A stretch of DNA of 64,000 nt from Pseudodesulfovibrio indicus (GCF_001563225.1 NZ_CP014206.1:3763486-3827485); one strand, 5' to 3'; positions 1 through 8,860 are shown, numbered from the stretch's first letter. Program-made: numbers and translations. Notes: generated by a model from the letters alone, not told the origin.

Positions 1-643
1 CGCCGGACTTGAGCGCCAGGCGGAAGGTCTCCACGGCCTCGCCGTAGTCCTTGCGGGCGATCTGGACCACGCCCAGGTTGTTGTAGATTTCGTCCACGCC
101 GTTGCCCTGGTGCAGCTCCAGCGCAGCGGAAAATTCCGTGGCCGCCTCGTCGTACTCCCCGGCGCGGTCGTGGATGATGCCCAGGAAGTTGTGCGCCTTC
201 CAGAGCAGCGGATTGAGGGCCACGGCCTTGTTCAGGTGCGCTTGGGCCTCGGTGAACAGCCCGGCCCGGAAGTAGACGCAGCCCGCCGCCTCGTTGGCGA
301 TGGCGTGGTCGGGATCGACTTCCAGGACCCGGTTGAATTCGGCCAGGGCCTGTTCGTCCAGCCCCTGGGAGACCAGCAGGTCGCCGCGCTTGACCCGCGC
401 GTCGAGGTTGGTCTTGTCGACCTCGATGGCCTTGTTGAAATGCATCAGCGCCATCTCGGGCTTGTTGCGGCGCACGTAGCCGTCGCCCACCTGCTCGTGT
501 TGCGCGCTGGTCAGCTTCACGCCGGGGGTCTCTTCGCCGTAGGCGAATTCGTTGAACGTCTTGTCGTCGTAGGACTTGTTCACGCACCCGGTCAGGGCCA
601 GCGCGGCGATGGCGATCGTTGCGATCAAAAGATTCTTCATCAT
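1..643 (-). CDS. TadD-like TPR lipoprotein of the Tad pilus locus (3' end outside the window)
   Basis: The gene runs off the left edge, so only the N-terminal ~214 residues are present. They begin with a lipoprotein signal whose lipobox ends LTGC at about residue 20. Several tetratricopeptide repeats follow, with helix-turn-helix pairs such as ALAEFNRVLEVDPDHAIANE. The start at 643 is preceded by AAGGAG with good spacing; the next codon is also ATG. It lies 25 bases after tadC on the same strand, the usual place of tadD. TadD proteins are TPR pilotin-like outer-membrane factors for Tad secretin assembly (family knowledge). Assignment as TadD rests on TPRs, lipobox and position. Confidence 0.82.
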   Translation of the reverse strand, partial: MMKNLLIATIAIAALALTGCVNKSYDDKTFNEFAYGEETPGVKLTSAQHEQVGDGYVRRNKPEMALMHFNKAIEVDKTNLDARVKRGDLLVSQGLDEQALAEFNRVLEVDPDHAIANEAAGCVYFRAGLFTEAQAHLNKAVALNPLLWKAHNFLGIIHDRAGEYDEAATEFSAALELHQGNGVDEIYNNLGVVQIARKDYGEAVETFRLALKSG

Positions 644-668
644 TTCAATTCTCCTTGGCTGTTCCGGT

Positions 669-1625
669 CTACCGGCTGTTCATCTTGATGAACATGTCCA
701 TGCTCATGATTACCGCCGGGCCGAGGATGGCCACGAACAGGGCGGGAAGGATGAACGCCACGAGGGGAAGAAGCAGCAGCACCGGCATCTTTGCGGCCTT
801 TTCCTCGGCGCGCTGGGAGCGCTTGACGCGCATGGCGTCCGAGTAGACGCGCAGGGTCCGGCCGACGCTGATGCCGAAGGCGTCGGCCTGGATGAGCAGG
901 GAAGTCAGGCTGTTCAGGTCGTCCAGGCCCACTCTGGCCGCCAGGGAGCGCAGGGCCTCCACGCGGGACTTGCCCGCGCGCAGCTCCAGGGTCAGCAGCT
1001 TGAACTCGGAACTGATGATCGGCCCGGACCTGCGCATCTCGTGGCAGACCCGGTCCACGGCCTGATCCAGCCCCATGCCGGACTCCACGCAGACCACCAG
1101 CAGATCGAGCGCGTCGGGCAGCTCGTCGGACACGGTCAGCTTGCGCTTGTTGACCTTCTTGGTCAGCCAGTACTCGGGGGCGTAGACGCCGAGGGTGGCC
1201 ATCAGGACCGTGCCGAAGCCGGTCATCGTCATGGTCATGTCCGGGGAGAGCAGGAAGCGGTAGAGCAGGAATCCGCCCGCCAGCGCCACGGCCAAGACCC
1301 CCTTCACGCCCTGGAAAATCTTGTGAGAATCGGGCTTGCGCAGTCCGGCCTGGACCAGCCGCATGCGGCCCTTGTCGATCTCGGCGGACTCGGTGGGGCC
1401 GATCTTGGTCCCCAGCCTGCCGAAGAAGTCCACCACGCCGGACAGGGCGGAGCCGATGGGCGCGGTCAGGGCGTCGCTGCGCTTGACCGTGGTGCCGGAG
1501 ACCCGCTCCTTGAGCCGGGCCGACTCGCTGGCGCCGCTCAGGTAGCCCAGGAGGCCGTAGCCCGCCAGGAGCACGGAGACGAAACCGACGAAGGCCGTGA
1601 ACAGGGGTATCAACTGATCGCTCAT
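669..1625 (-). CDS. tadC: TadC inner-membrane platform protein of the Tad pilus
   Basis: The 318-residue protein belongs to the type II secretion GspF / TadB-TadC family, which forms the inner-membrane platform under the TadA ATPase. An N-terminal membrane segment (about residues 8-28) is followed by a central membrane pair (about 108-150). The conserved cytoplasmic T2SSF domain (about 165-285) contains ELPDALDLLVVCVESGMGLD. A C-terminal hydrophobic segment completes it. AGGAGG precedes the ATG at 1625. It follows tadB by 10 bases and is clearly co-transcribed. Order and size fit tadC rather than tadB. Confidence 0.93.
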   Translation of the reverse strand: MSDQLIPLFTAFVGFVSVLLAGYGLLGYLSGASESARLKERVSGTTVKRSDALTAPIGSALSGVVDFFGRLGTKIGPTESAEIDKGRMRLVQAGLRKPDSHKIFQGVKGVLAVALAGGFLLYRFLLSPDMTMTMTGFGTVLMATLGVYAPEYWLTKKVNKRKLTVSDELPDALDLLVVCVESGMGLDQAVDRVCHEMRRSGPIISSEFKLLTLELRAGKSRVEALRSLAARVGLDDLNSLTSLLIQADAFGISVGRTLRVYSDAMRVKRSQRAEEKAAKMPVLLLLPLVAFILPALFVAILGPAVIMSMDMFIKMNSR

Positions 1626-1635
1626 TGCCGTCCTC

Positions 1636-2607
1636 CTAGACCTTGATCGTGATGATCTTGCGGATGATGAGCGCGCCGAAGACCATGGAAAACGCCGCCG
1701 CCCAGACCATGTTCTGCCCCAGCTCGCGGGTCCACAGCAGGCTGATGTAATCGGCGTTGACCGCGTAGAGGATGCCGGTGATCAGGAACGGGAGGGCAAT
1801 GAGGATGTAGGCGGACACGCGCCCCTCGGCGGACAGGACCCGGATCTTGCCGTACAGGGCGAACCGCTCGCGCACCAGCCCGGCGATCTTGGCGATGATC
1901 TCGGCCAGGTTGCCGCCGGTCTCGCGCTGGATGTTCACCGAGACCACGAAGAACTTCAGGTCCGGGCAGTCCACCCTGCCCTGGAGGTTGGTCAGGGCGC
2001 GGTCCACGTCCAGGCCGTAGTTGATCTCGTCCAGCGTCTTGCCGAACTCGGGACCGATGGGACTCTCGAACTCGTCCGCCACCATGCGCATGCCGCCGCC
2101 GAAGGTGTGTCCGGCCTTGAGGGCGCGGGCCATGAGGTCGAGCGCCTCGGGCAGCTGCTTCTGGAACCGGTCCATGCGCTTGCGCTTCCTGGACCGGAGC
2201 ACGCCCACGGGCAGGTAGCCGAGCAACGCGGCCGAGCACAGGGAGACCCAGAGCCGGTCGGAGAAGGTCCCGGCATAGAAACCGATGACCGCCAGCAGGG
2301 CGCAGACCAGCAGATAGGTGCCCGCCGACCCCTTGGCGTCGGCCTGGTACAGGAGGCGGTTGAAATTCCTGGACCACTGCATGCGCTCCAGCAGCCGGTT
2401 GAACATGGGCACGTCGCTCAAGGTGGTTTCGCGCAGGACCAGGTCCACGGCGTTGTCGTCGATGCCGGTCATGGCCAGGGCGCGGAGCCGGTCCTTGACG
2501 CGGCGCTGGGCCCGGTCGGAACCGGACTGCATGAACGAGCCCACGGCCATGACCAGCAGGAAGACCGCGAGCACGGCGACGCCGACGATGATCAGTGTCA
2601 TGGACAT
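1636..2607 (-). CDS. tadB: TadB inner-membrane platform protein of the Tad pilus
   Basis: The 323-residue paralogue of TadC has an N-terminal membrane segment (about residues 4-24), two central segments (about 95-135), and a T2SSF domain with QLPEALDLMARALKAGHTFG (about 165-300). Hydrophobic C-terminal helices end the protein. TadB and TadC form the platform complex that couples TadA ATP turnover to Flp pilin extrusion (family knowledge). The start at 2607 has AAGGAG seven bases upstream; a second in-frame ATG lies two codons later. It starts 3 bases after the tadA stop, indicating tight operon coupling. Confidence 0.93.
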   Translation of the reverse strand: MSMTLIIVGVAVLAVFLLVMAVGSFMQSGSDRAQRRVKDRLRALAMTGIDDNAVDLVLRETTLSDVPMFNRLLERMQWSRNFNRLLYQADAKGSAGTYLLVCALLAVIGFYAGTFSDRLWVSLCSAALLGYLPVGVLRSRKRKRMDRFQKQLPEALDLMARALKAGHTFGGGMRMVADEFESPIGPEFGKTLDEINYGLDVDRALTNLQGRVDCPDLKFFVVSVNIQRETGGNLAEIIAKIAGLVRERFALYGKIRVLSAEGRVSAYILIALPFLITGILYAVNADYISLLWTRELGQNMVWAAAFSMVFGALIIRKIITIKV

Positions 2608-2610
2608 GGC

Positions 2611-4020
2611 TTACTCCTTCCTCGCGGGCGCGGGCCTGGGGGTGACGCGGAACATGTCCGGCGGGAACGGGAAACCCATGCGTTCGAGCTTTTCCGCGAA
2701 CTTGGGGCGGATGCCCCGGGAGGTGAAGTATCCCTCCACCTTGCCCTCGGCGCTCAAGCCGATCTGCTCGAAGGCGAAGATCTCCTGCATGGTGATCATC
2801 TCCCCTTCCATGCCGGTCACTTCCTGGATGGAGATGACCTTGCGCGAGCCGTCCACCAGCCGGGTGGCCTGGATGATGACGTCGATGGCCGAGGAGATGT
2901 AGCGCTTCATGGACAGCGGGTTGAGATTCAGCCCGGCCATGGAGATCATGGTCTCCAGACGCATCAGGGCGTCGCGGGGGGTGTTGGCGTGGATGGTGGT
3001 CAGGGAGCCGTCGTGACCGGTGTTCATGGCCTGGAGCATGTCCAGGGCCTCGGCGGAACGGACCTCGCCGACGATGATCCGGTCGGGCCGCATGCGCAGG
3101 CAGTTCTTGACCAGGTCGCGCATGGTGATCTCGCCGCGTCCCTCGATGTTGGCCGGGCGGGTCTCCAGCCGGACCACGTGCTCCTGCTTGAGCTGCAGCT
3201 CCGCCGCGTCCTCGATGGTCACGATGCGCTCGTCCTCGGGTACATTGCGCGACAGGCAGTTGAGCAGGGTCGTCTTGCCGGAGCCGGTGCCGCCGGAGAT
3301 GAGCACGTTGAGCTGGGTCTGGACGATGCCCTTCATGAGCAGGGCCATCTCCGGGGTCAGGGAGTTGAAGCCGATGAGGTCGGCCACTTCCAGCGGGTCC
3401 TTGGAAAACTTGCGGATGGAGAGCGACGGGCCGTCGATGGCCAGCGGCGGGATGACCGCGTTGACGCGCGAGCCGTCCAGCAGGCGGGCGTCGCACAGCG
3501 GCTGGGATTCGTCGATGCGCCGTCCCACCAGGGAAACGATGCGGTCGATGATCTTGCGCAGGTGGTCGTCGTCCTTGAAGCGCGCCGGGGTCAGCTCCAG
3601 CTTGCCGGACCGCTCCACGTAGATCTGCTTGTAGCCGTTGACCAGGATATCGTTGACCGTGGGGTCCTGGACGTAGGGCTCCAGGGGGCCGAGGCCGATG
3701 ACCTCATCCTGGATCTCGGCCAGCATCCGCTTGCGCTCGGCCAGGTTCAGGGGCGCGTTGCGGAACTCGCCCCACAGCAGCCCCTCGGTGACCTTGGCGA
3801 TCTCGGCGCGGGTCTCGGTCTCGGACAGGGAGTCCAGGATCGAGAGGTCGATCATGTCGATGAGCCGGTCGTGGATGCGGGTCTTGATGTCGAAATAATG
3901 CTCGGCGGCCTCGACCTTGGAGGCCTTGGGCTGGGCCTTCGCCTTGGGGGCGGCCGCAACGGCGCCGGTGGTGGCGGCGCGCTTGGCCGCGTTCCTGTTC
4001 AGTCGTTCCGCGAGGTTCAT
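2611..4020 (-). CDS. tadA: TadA/CpaF secretion ATPase powering Flp pilus assembly
   Basis: The 469-residue type II/IV secretion ATPase of the CpaF/TadA branch starts with about 30 Ala/Lys-rich residues. An N-terminal domain (about 50-200) follows, then a RecA-like core. Walker A is ISGGTGSGKTTLLN (about residue 240) and the Walker B/Asp-box region includes LRMRPDRIIVGEVR. A His-box region carries GHDGSLTTIHAN. All catalytic motifs are present, so it should be an active hexameric motor at the inner membrane. Its ATG overlaps the tadZ stop as ATGA, and a GGAGCG ribosome-binding site lies upstream. Confidence 0.96.
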   Translation of the reverse strand: MNLAERLNRNAAKRAATTGAVAAAPKAKAQPKASKVEAAEHYFDIKTRIHDRLIDMIDLSILDSLSETETRAEIAKVTEGLLWGEFRNAPLNLAERKRMLAEIQDEVIGLGPLEPYVQDPTVNDILVNGYKQIYVERSGKLELTPARFKDDDHLRKIIDRIVSLVGRRIDESQPLCDARLLDGSRVNAVIPPLAIDGPSLSIRKFSKDPLEVADLIGFNSLTPEMALLMKGIVQTQLNVLISGGTGSGKTTLLNCLSRNVPEDERIVTIEDAAELQLKQEHVVRLETRPANIEGRGEITMRDLVKNCLRMRPDRIIVGEVRSAEALDMLQAMNTGHDGSLTTIHANTPRDALMRLETMISMAGLNLNPLSMKRYISSAIDVIIQATRLVDGSRKVISIQEVTGMEGEMITMQEIFAFEQIGLSAEGKVEGYFTSRGIRPKFAEKLERMGFPFPPDMFRVTPRPAPARKE

Positions 4021-5210
4021 AAGGTCGCTCCTGCAAGGCTGTCATTGGCGTCGGAACCCTTGCCCTTCTTGCGGAACAGGGAGCCGAACGGCAGGGAGAA
4101 CCCCTTGCGGGCCTTTCGGGGCCGGGGGGCCAGCTCGTTGGCGATGGCCTGCACGGCCTTGGCCGAGGGCGACTTGGGGAAGGCGAGGACCAGGGGCGTG
4201 CCCTGGTTGATGGCCGAGAGCACGGTCTCGCCGTCGTCCGGCACGGACCAGGTGATGGCCCGGTTCAGGACCTCGGCGGCCTCGGGCACGCCGATGGAGC
4301 CGTTGCGGGCCACGCGGTTGGCCACCAGCCGCATGCGCCGGTTGGCGTCCGGGTCCTGGGAGCCGATGGAGTCGGCCAGCCGGGACACGCGGGCCAGGCA
4401 CGGCAGGGAGAGCTGCAGGGTCACGAGCATGGAGTCGGCCAGCTCGATCTCCTTGGGCAGGTCGTCCTCAACCGGGGTGGAGGTATCCACCACCACGTAG
4501 TCGTAGCTGGACCGGAGCTGCTCGAGGATCATCAGCAGGGTGTGGTTGTCGGGCCGTTCGGCGTGGGCCGGTCCGGGCAGGACGTGCAGGCCGGACTCGT
4601 GCTCGGCGATGACGCTCTGGAGGTAGGTGGCGTCGAGGCGGGTGATGTCGGCCACCAGGTCGCCCCAGGTGTATTCGTGCTTGAGGTCCAGGAAATACGG
4701 GACCTCGCCCATGGGGGTGCGCAGGTCGAGCAGCACGGTGCGGCCGGGCTGGCGTGCGTTGAGCGCGCAGGCCAGGTTCACGGCCAGGGAGGTGGTTCCC
4801 TGCCCGGACTTGCAGCCGAGCACCGTGAACAGCTTGCCCTTCTCGCCCTCGTCCGATTCCAGGCTGGAACGCATGGCCGTGCGCAGCAGGGAGGCTCGGA
4901 AGTCGTTCTCCTCCAGGGGGAACTTGAGATATTCGCGGATGCCGCTGCGCATGGCGCGGATGAGGACCTCCGGGTCGGACACGTTGCCTGCCAGGTAGAC
5001 GTCCTCGGCCTGCCCGGATTCCAGGGCGTGGATGATGTGCGGCATGTCCTCGTCCACGGACTCGCCCGGTTCGTAGATCAGGACGCCCATCTCCTCGGCG
5101 TCGTCGTCCACGAGGCGGGCCATGGGATTGGCCGCGATCATCTCCACGAGGCGCTCCCGCTGCTTCTTGTCGCTGATCGCCAGCGATATGGGTATGATTC
5201 TGGTATTCAT
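4017..5210 (-). CDS. tadZ: TadZ/CpaE ParA-like localisation protein of the Tad pilus
   Basis: The 397-residue protein has an N-terminal receiver-like domain (about 1-120) and a C-terminal MinD/ParA-type ATPase domain. Its P-loop is atypical: GCKSGQGTTSLAVNLA keeps the signature lysine but has Thr where the standard P-loop lysine sits. As I recall, such deviation is usual for CpaE/TadZ and suggests weak or no ATP hydrolysis. TadZ proteins recruit the Tad machine to a cell pole (family knowledge). I chose ATG 5210 because it follows GGGGAAAG and gives the normal MNTRIIPI start; an upstream in-frame start at 5264 is less likely. Confidence 0.9.
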   Translation of the reverse strand: MNTRIIPISLAISDKKQRERLVEMIAANPMARLVDDDAEEMGVLIYEPGESVDEDMPHIIHALESGQAEDVYLAGNVSDPEVLIRAMRSGIREYLKFPLEENDFRASLLRTAMRSSLESDEGEKGKLFTVLGCKSGQGTTSLAVNLACALNARQPGRTVLLDLRTPMGEVPYFLDLKHEYTWGDLVADITRLDATYLQSVIAEHESGLHVLPGPAHAERPDNHTLLMILEQLRSSYDYVVVDTSTPVEDDLPKEIELADSMLVTLQLSLPCLARVSRLADSIGSQDPDANRRMRLVANRVARNGSIGVPEAAEVLNRAITWSVPDDGETVLSAINQGTPLVLAFPKSPSAKAVQAIANELAPRPRKARKGFSLPFGSLFRKKGKGSDANDSLAGATL

Positions 5211-5316
5211 GGTTCTTTCCCCGTATTCCTTTGCTTTGCCCCGACAGCGGCGGTCCTTGACCATCCGCCTTCCCCGCGGGGCGGCTGCATTCCCTTACTC
5301 GGCCTTTTCCCCTGGC

Positions 5317-5601
5317 CTACTTGGTCTCGGTGATCACGGTCGACTTCTGGGACGACCCCTTGGAGCCCTTGGACTCGGCGGGACCGGCCTGGTACCGCTT
5401 GACCACCGCATCGGCGTACCTGCCGTCAATGCCCACCACCGGGGCGTCGGTCCCGGCCTCGGGGTTGACGGTCTGGCTGGCCACGGCCATGCGCACCGAG
5501 GCGCCGAAGGGAGCGGAGGTGCGTTCGCTCTCGAACATGGTGCCGCATCCGGCCTGGAGCATGATCGCCACCATGGCGACGTAGATCAGAATGTTCTGCA
5601 T
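5317..5601 (-). CDS. Small Tad-locus envelope protein, probable lipoprotein
   Basis: The 94-residue product begins with a hydrophobic signal ending LQAGC (about residues 16-20). The position -3 Gln makes the lipobox imperfect. The mature part carries FGASVRMAVASQTVNPEAG followed by GIDGRYADAVVKRYQ, a pattern I recognise from small proteins encoded between secretin and tadZ genes in other Tad loci. No enzyme motif is visible. The start at 5601 follows AAAGGGAGAACGAC. It lies 23 bases after the secretin stop, inside the operon. A role in secretin or pilus assembly is inferred from position only. Confidence 0.75.
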   Translation of the reverse strand: MQNILIYVAMVAIMLQAGCGTMFESERTSAPFGASVRMAVASQTVNPEAGTDAPVVGIDGRYADAVVKRYQAGPAESKGSKGSSQKSTVITETK

Positions 5602-5624
5602 GTCGTTCTCCCTTTCGTTTGCCG

Positions 5625-7022
5625 TCAGTTGGACCACGAGTGGCCGAATTCGCCGTCGAATCCCGATTCGGGGCGGATCACCGCGCCCTGTTCGCCGCCG
5701 GTGCCGTTGGAAGCGGTCTCGGTGGGTTCGTCCTTCTGCCCCTCAAGCAGGCCGAAGAGATAAAATTCCTTGTCGTCCGGTTCCTTGAACCCGTCCGTGG
5801 GCAGGGTCTGGGCGGCCATGTCCACGGGCTTGGCCAGGTGGGCGGTGACCAGGACCACCAGCTCGGTCTTGTTGGAGGCGAAGTCCTTGGAGCTGAACAG
5901 GTTGCCGAGCATGGGGATTTCGCCCAGGCCCGGGACCTTGCTGGAATTCTCGCGCAGGGTGTCGCTGATCAGCCCGGCGATCATGAAGGACTGCCCGTCC
6001 GCCAACTCGACCACGGTGCTGGCGCGCCGGGTGGAGATGGTCGGCACTTCGTATCCGGAAACGGGCACCGAGCGGGAGTAGTCCAGCTCGGAGACCTCGG
6101 GGTTCACCTGGAGGTTGATCCGCCCGGAGGACAGGACCGTGGCCGTGAACTTCAGCCCGATGCCGAAGGGCTTGTAGTCGATGCCCACGGTTCCCAGGGA
6201 GCCGGGCATGGGGATGGGCACTTCGCCGCCCACCAGGAACTCGGCGGACTCGCCGGACACGCAGGTCAGGTTCGGCTCGGCCAGCATGCGGACCAGCCCG
6301 TTGGCCTTGAGGGCGTTGAGCATCCCGAAGAGGCCGTAGGAGCCGTTGGTGTACGAGCCCATTATGTTGACCTTGTCGCCCGCCACCAGGTAGCCGTCGT
6401 CGGGGTTGTAGGAGGCGAGGCTGTTGATCAGCGAAAAGATGGAAAAGTTGGAACCGATGGCCGCGAAGTTGAAACCCAGCTGCTTGGTCACGGACCGGGA
6501 CATCTCGGCCACCCGGACTTCCAGCATGACCTGGTGGATGCCGTCCACGTTCAACAGGTTGACCACGTTGCCGCCCGCCTCGGCCTTGGCCAGGACCAGC
6601 GCCCGGCTCAGGTGCTCGGAGCTGGACACGCTGCCCGCCAGGGTGATGGCCGAACCGGAGGACAGGACGCGGATTTCCTTTTCGCCGGGCATGGTCTCAT
6701 GGATCAGCCGCTTCAGCCGGGTCACGTCCGGGGCCACGACCAGGTCGTAGACCTTGGCCACTTCCGCGCCGGACCACAGGGTCAGGGACGTGGAGCCCAG
6801 CGCCTTGGCGGTCAGGTAGATCTGCCGGGGGGAGATGAGGACCATGTCCACCAGCCCCTCGGAGGCCAGGGACACGCGCGTCACCTTGACGTCCGTGTCG
6901 ATGATCGTGGACTTGTTCAGGACCATGGCCACGACCTCGGATTCGGTGGTCTGGGGACCGGCGAGGGCCGGGACGCAGGCCAGAAGAACGAGGATGGCGG
7001 TTATGGCGGTGATGCGCATCAT
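5625..7022 (-). CDS. RcpA/CpaC-type outer-membrane secretin of the Tad pilus
   Basis: The 465-residue protein begins with a signal peptide (MMRITAITAILVLLACVPALA). The pilus-assembly N-terminal domain (about 25-105) and a BON-like segment (about 110-175) follow. The C-terminal secretin domain spans about 235-420, with the conserved VPIPMPG and PGLGEIPMLGNLFSS stretches. Secretins form the ring through which the Flp fibre crosses the outer membrane. It is 10 bases after the cpaB stop and in the canonical cpaB-cpaC order. The C-terminal ~40 residues are low-complexity and charged. Confidence 0.94.
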   Translation of the reverse strand: MMRITAITAILVLLACVPALAGPQTTESEVVAMVLNKSTIIDTDVKVTRVSLASEGLVDMVLISPRQIYLTAKALGSTSLTLWSGAEVAKVYDLVVAPDVTRLKRLIHETMPGEKEIRVLSSGSAITLAGSVSSSEHLSRALVLAKAEAGGNVVNLLNVDGIHQVMLEVRVAEMSRSVTKQLGFNFAAIGSNFSIFSLINSLASYNPDDGYLVAGDKVNIMGSYTNGSYGLFGMLNALKANGLVRMLAEPNLTCVSGESAEFLVGGEVPIPMPGSLGTVGIDYKPFGIGLKFTATVLSSGRINLQVNPEVSELDYSRSVPVSGYEVPTISTRRASTVVELADGQSFMIAGLISDTLRENSSKVPGLGEIPMLGNLFSSKDFASNKTELVVLVTAHLAKPVDMAAQTLPTDGFKEPDDKEFYLFGLLEGQKDEPTETASNGTGGEQGAVIRPESGFDGEFGHSWSN

Positions 7023-7031
7023 GACGGCCTC

Positions 7032-7847
7032 CTAGAACTTCACCGTGGAGCGGGCGGTGCCGCTGATCACTTCGATCCGGGTGACGGGCTTGTAATTCTT
7101 GGCGGGCATCTTGGGCCGGAGCGCGGCCAACGCCTTGGGGATGTCCGAACCCAGGGTCAGCACGCCCTCCTCGTCCTGCTCGTTGCGCAGGGCGAAATGC
7201 AGGGTCCCGCGCGAGGCGGCCAGGGCCAGGCGCTCGGACTCCTCGGGGGTCAGCTCCAGGGTGTAGACGTCCACCGAAGCGGTCATCCCTTCCTTGGTGG
7301 GCGGCTGCAGCTCGGTGCCGGTGGCCAACACCTTGATCCGTTCCAGGACCAGCTTGGTGACCGGCTTGTCGTCCCTGCCCACGGTCATGGACACGATGAC
7401 ATCCACCCTGTCGCCGGGACGGACGAAACCGGACAGCCCCATGATCACGTTACCCTTGACGGCCATGGCCCGCTTGCCGGGCTCGATCATGGCGGAAACG
7501 CCGCCGCCCATGACGGACTCGTCGGCCAGCTTCAGCCGGGTTATGGCCTCGTTGGCCCCCACGTCCTGGTTGAGGACGCGGCCGGCCAGATCCTCGACCT
7601 TGCCGAAGGAGTCGGCAGGCCGGGAGTCGGCGGTGAAGTTGCGGACTTCCAGCATGTCAGCGGTCAGCTTCATGCCGTGGCGGACCGGGTCCTTGGCGAC
7701 CACGACGGCCACGGTGGACACCTGGGCGATGGCTGCGGGGGCCGTCTGGCGCACGCCGCTGGTCCAACGGAAAATCACCACGCCGGCAACCGTGGCCAGC
7801 ACCAGGGCCAACCCCAGCTGTATCAATGCTCTCTTGGACTTGCTCAT
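7032..7847 (-). CDS. cpaB: CpaB/RcpC Tad pilus assembly protein with SAF domain
   Basis: The 271-residue protein has one N-terminal membrane segment (about residues 9-27). A SAF domain follows (about 45-110), with VVVAKDPVRHGMKLTADMLE. The RcpC/CpaB C-terminal domain contains GKRAMAVKGNVIMGLSGFVRPGDRVDV. CpaB is a periplasmic, inner-membrane-anchored factor that works with the secretin (family knowledge). AGGAGG precedes ATG 7847. It sits between the prepilin peptidase and the secretin, as in most Tad loci. Confidence 0.93.
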   Translation of the reverse strand: MSKSKRALIQLGLALVLATVAGVVIFRWTSGVRQTAPAAIAQVSTVAVVVAKDPVRHGMKLTADMLEVRNFTADSRPADSFGKVEDLAGRVLNQDVGANEAITRLKLADESVMGGGVSAMIEPGKRAMAVKGNVIMGLSGFVRPGDRVDVIVSMTVGRDDKPVTKLVLERIKVLATGTELQPPTKEGMTASVDVYTLELTPEESERLALAASRGTLHFALRNEQDEEGVLTLGSDIPKALAALRPKMPAKNYKPVTRIEVISGTARSTVKF

Positions 7848-7859
7848 GTCATGTCCTCC

Positions 7860-8408
7860 TTAATACCCGGCGTAGATGGAACCGGTTTGCAGGGCGGAAA
7901 GGGCCATGGCGGCGGCAGTGCCGACCGCGATTGCCACGCCGTAGCAGAGTCTCGGCAGGGCCTGGCCGGAGCTTGTCGGAGCGAAATTCATCTTGCGGGT
8001 GGCCACCAGGACATACAGGGTGTTCCAGATGTTCCGCATGGCGCGCATGAACAGGGAGGGGTCTCGGACCAGAACGACGATGCAGTAGACGCCGCCCGCG
8101 ATGCAGGTGAACAGGAAGGCGACGAAGGTGGCCTCCACGCCGAGCCATGCGCCGACGCCGGCCATGAGCTTGACGTCTCCGGCCCCCATGGCCCCGAAGA
8201 AATAGGGAATGGCCATGGCCACGAAGCCCAGGGCGAAGCCGCCTGCGGCGAACTTCAGCCCGGCCATGCCGCCGAACACGGTGTGGGTGGCGAACCCCGC
8301 CAGGATCAGCGGGAAGGTCAGCCAGTTGTAGATGCGCTGGCTGCGTATGTCGGTAATGGACGCGACTATGAGCGCTACGCCGATCGCGACGGTGACGAGA
8401 ATTTCCAT
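7860..8408 (-). CDS. TadV/CpaA prepilin peptidase for Flp
   Basis: The 182-residue integral membrane aspartic peptidase is of the A24 family, in the short form lacking the N-methyltransferase domain. The two catalytic aspartates lie in TDIRSQRIYNW (about residue 21) and GAGDVKL (about residue 84). About six membrane helices span the protein. It should cleave the Flp and TadE/F leader peptides at the inner membrane. I chose ATG 8408 because it follows GGGGGA and starts directly in the first helix. The in-frame start at 8465 would add a charged tail overlapping the terminator hairpin. Confidence 0.92.
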   Translation of the reverse strand: MEILVTVAIGVALIVASITDIRSQRIYNWLTFPLILAGFATHTVFGGMAGLKFAAGGFALGFVAMAIPYFFGAMGAGDVKLMAGVGAWLGVEATFVAFLFTCIAGGVYCIVVLVRDPSLFMRAMRNIWNTLYVLVATRKMNFAPTSSGQALPRLCYGVAIAVGTAAAMALSALQTGSIYAGY

Positions 8409-8465
8409 GGTTCCCCCGATTTGCCAGTCGAGCCGCTTGTCGCCTCCGCTTTCCCCCGGAGACAA

Positions 8466-8502
8466 AACCGGGGCTTACGGGACCATCCCGAAAGCCCCGG
8501 TT
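8466..8502 (-). terminator. Intercistronic hairpin after flp, partial terminator or attenuator
   Basis: Read on the minus strand, AACCGGGGCTT pairs with AAGCCCCGGTT (11 bp). An inner CGGGA-TGG-TCCCG stem lies across a single T-T mismatch, and the stem runs into TTTTGT. It lies between flp and the prepilin peptidase gene. Such a hairpin would end most transcripts after the major pilin and let a fraction read through into the assembly genes, or protect the flp message 3' end. Confidence 0.75.
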
Positions 8503-8549
8503 CGGCTGCTCTGGCTGCTTCCGTTAAACGGTTAGCTTGTCACCCACTC

Positions 8550-8771
8550 CTACAGAGCGGGATCAGTAGTACCGGTGTCGCCGGTGCCGCTGGCGGTATT
8601 GGCGGCTTCCTGCATCTGCCCGGTGATGAAGTCGAAAGTGGACACAACCTGCTCGCCGAGGGCGGTGGTGGCACCCACGATACCGGCGGCGATCAGGGCG
8701 GCGATCAGGCCGTATTCGATAGCGGTCGCGCCTTCTTCGTCACGGATGAGGTTCATCAGCTTGTTCATCAT
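8550..8771 (-). CDS. flp: Flp-family major pilin
   Basis: The 73-residue prepilin has the short basic leader MMNKLMNLIRDEEG. The conserved Flp segment ATAIEYGLIAALIAAGIVGA follows, with cleavage expected between Gly14 and Ala15 and Glu/Tyr of the Flp motif present. The mature pilin would be about 59 residues, ending in a Thr/Ser/Gly-rich tail. AAGGAG lies seven bases before ATG 8771. It is the first gene of the operon, directly downstream of a sigma-54 promoter and followed by an attenuator-like hairpin. This fits high expression relative to the assembly genes. Confidence 0.96.
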   Translation of the reverse strand: MMNKLMNLIRDEEGATAIEYGLIAALIAAGIVGATTALGEQVVSTFDFITGQMQEAANTASGTGDTGTTDPAL

Positions 8772-8844
8772 CGTTCTCCTTGGTTTGGTAAATTTCTGTT
8801 TTTAACTTTCGTGTGCCTTTCAGCACCAGCCACGCCCACCATAG

Positions 8845-8860
8845 AGCAACCCGCGTGCCA
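8845..8860 (-). promoter_or_regulatory. Sigma-54 promoter of the flp-tad operon
   Basis: On the minus strand the sequence TGGCACGCGGGTTGCT matches the sigma-54 consensus TGGCACGNNNNTTGCW at every defined position (-24 GG, -12 GC). Transcription would start near 8833, about 60 bases before the flp ATG. The neighbouring gene encodes a sigma-54 activator, which makes a chance match unlikely. Confidence 0.9.

Noticed and set aside
2107-4500. Very long open frames antisense to the tad genes, galactose genes, 5'-nucleotidase, glnN, importer and kinase genes (hundreds of residues each)
   Set aside because: They are typical by-products of high third-position GC. Their products are rich in Arg/Gly/His/Pro low-complexity text, and they lie opposite genes with clear motifs and ribosome-binding sites.
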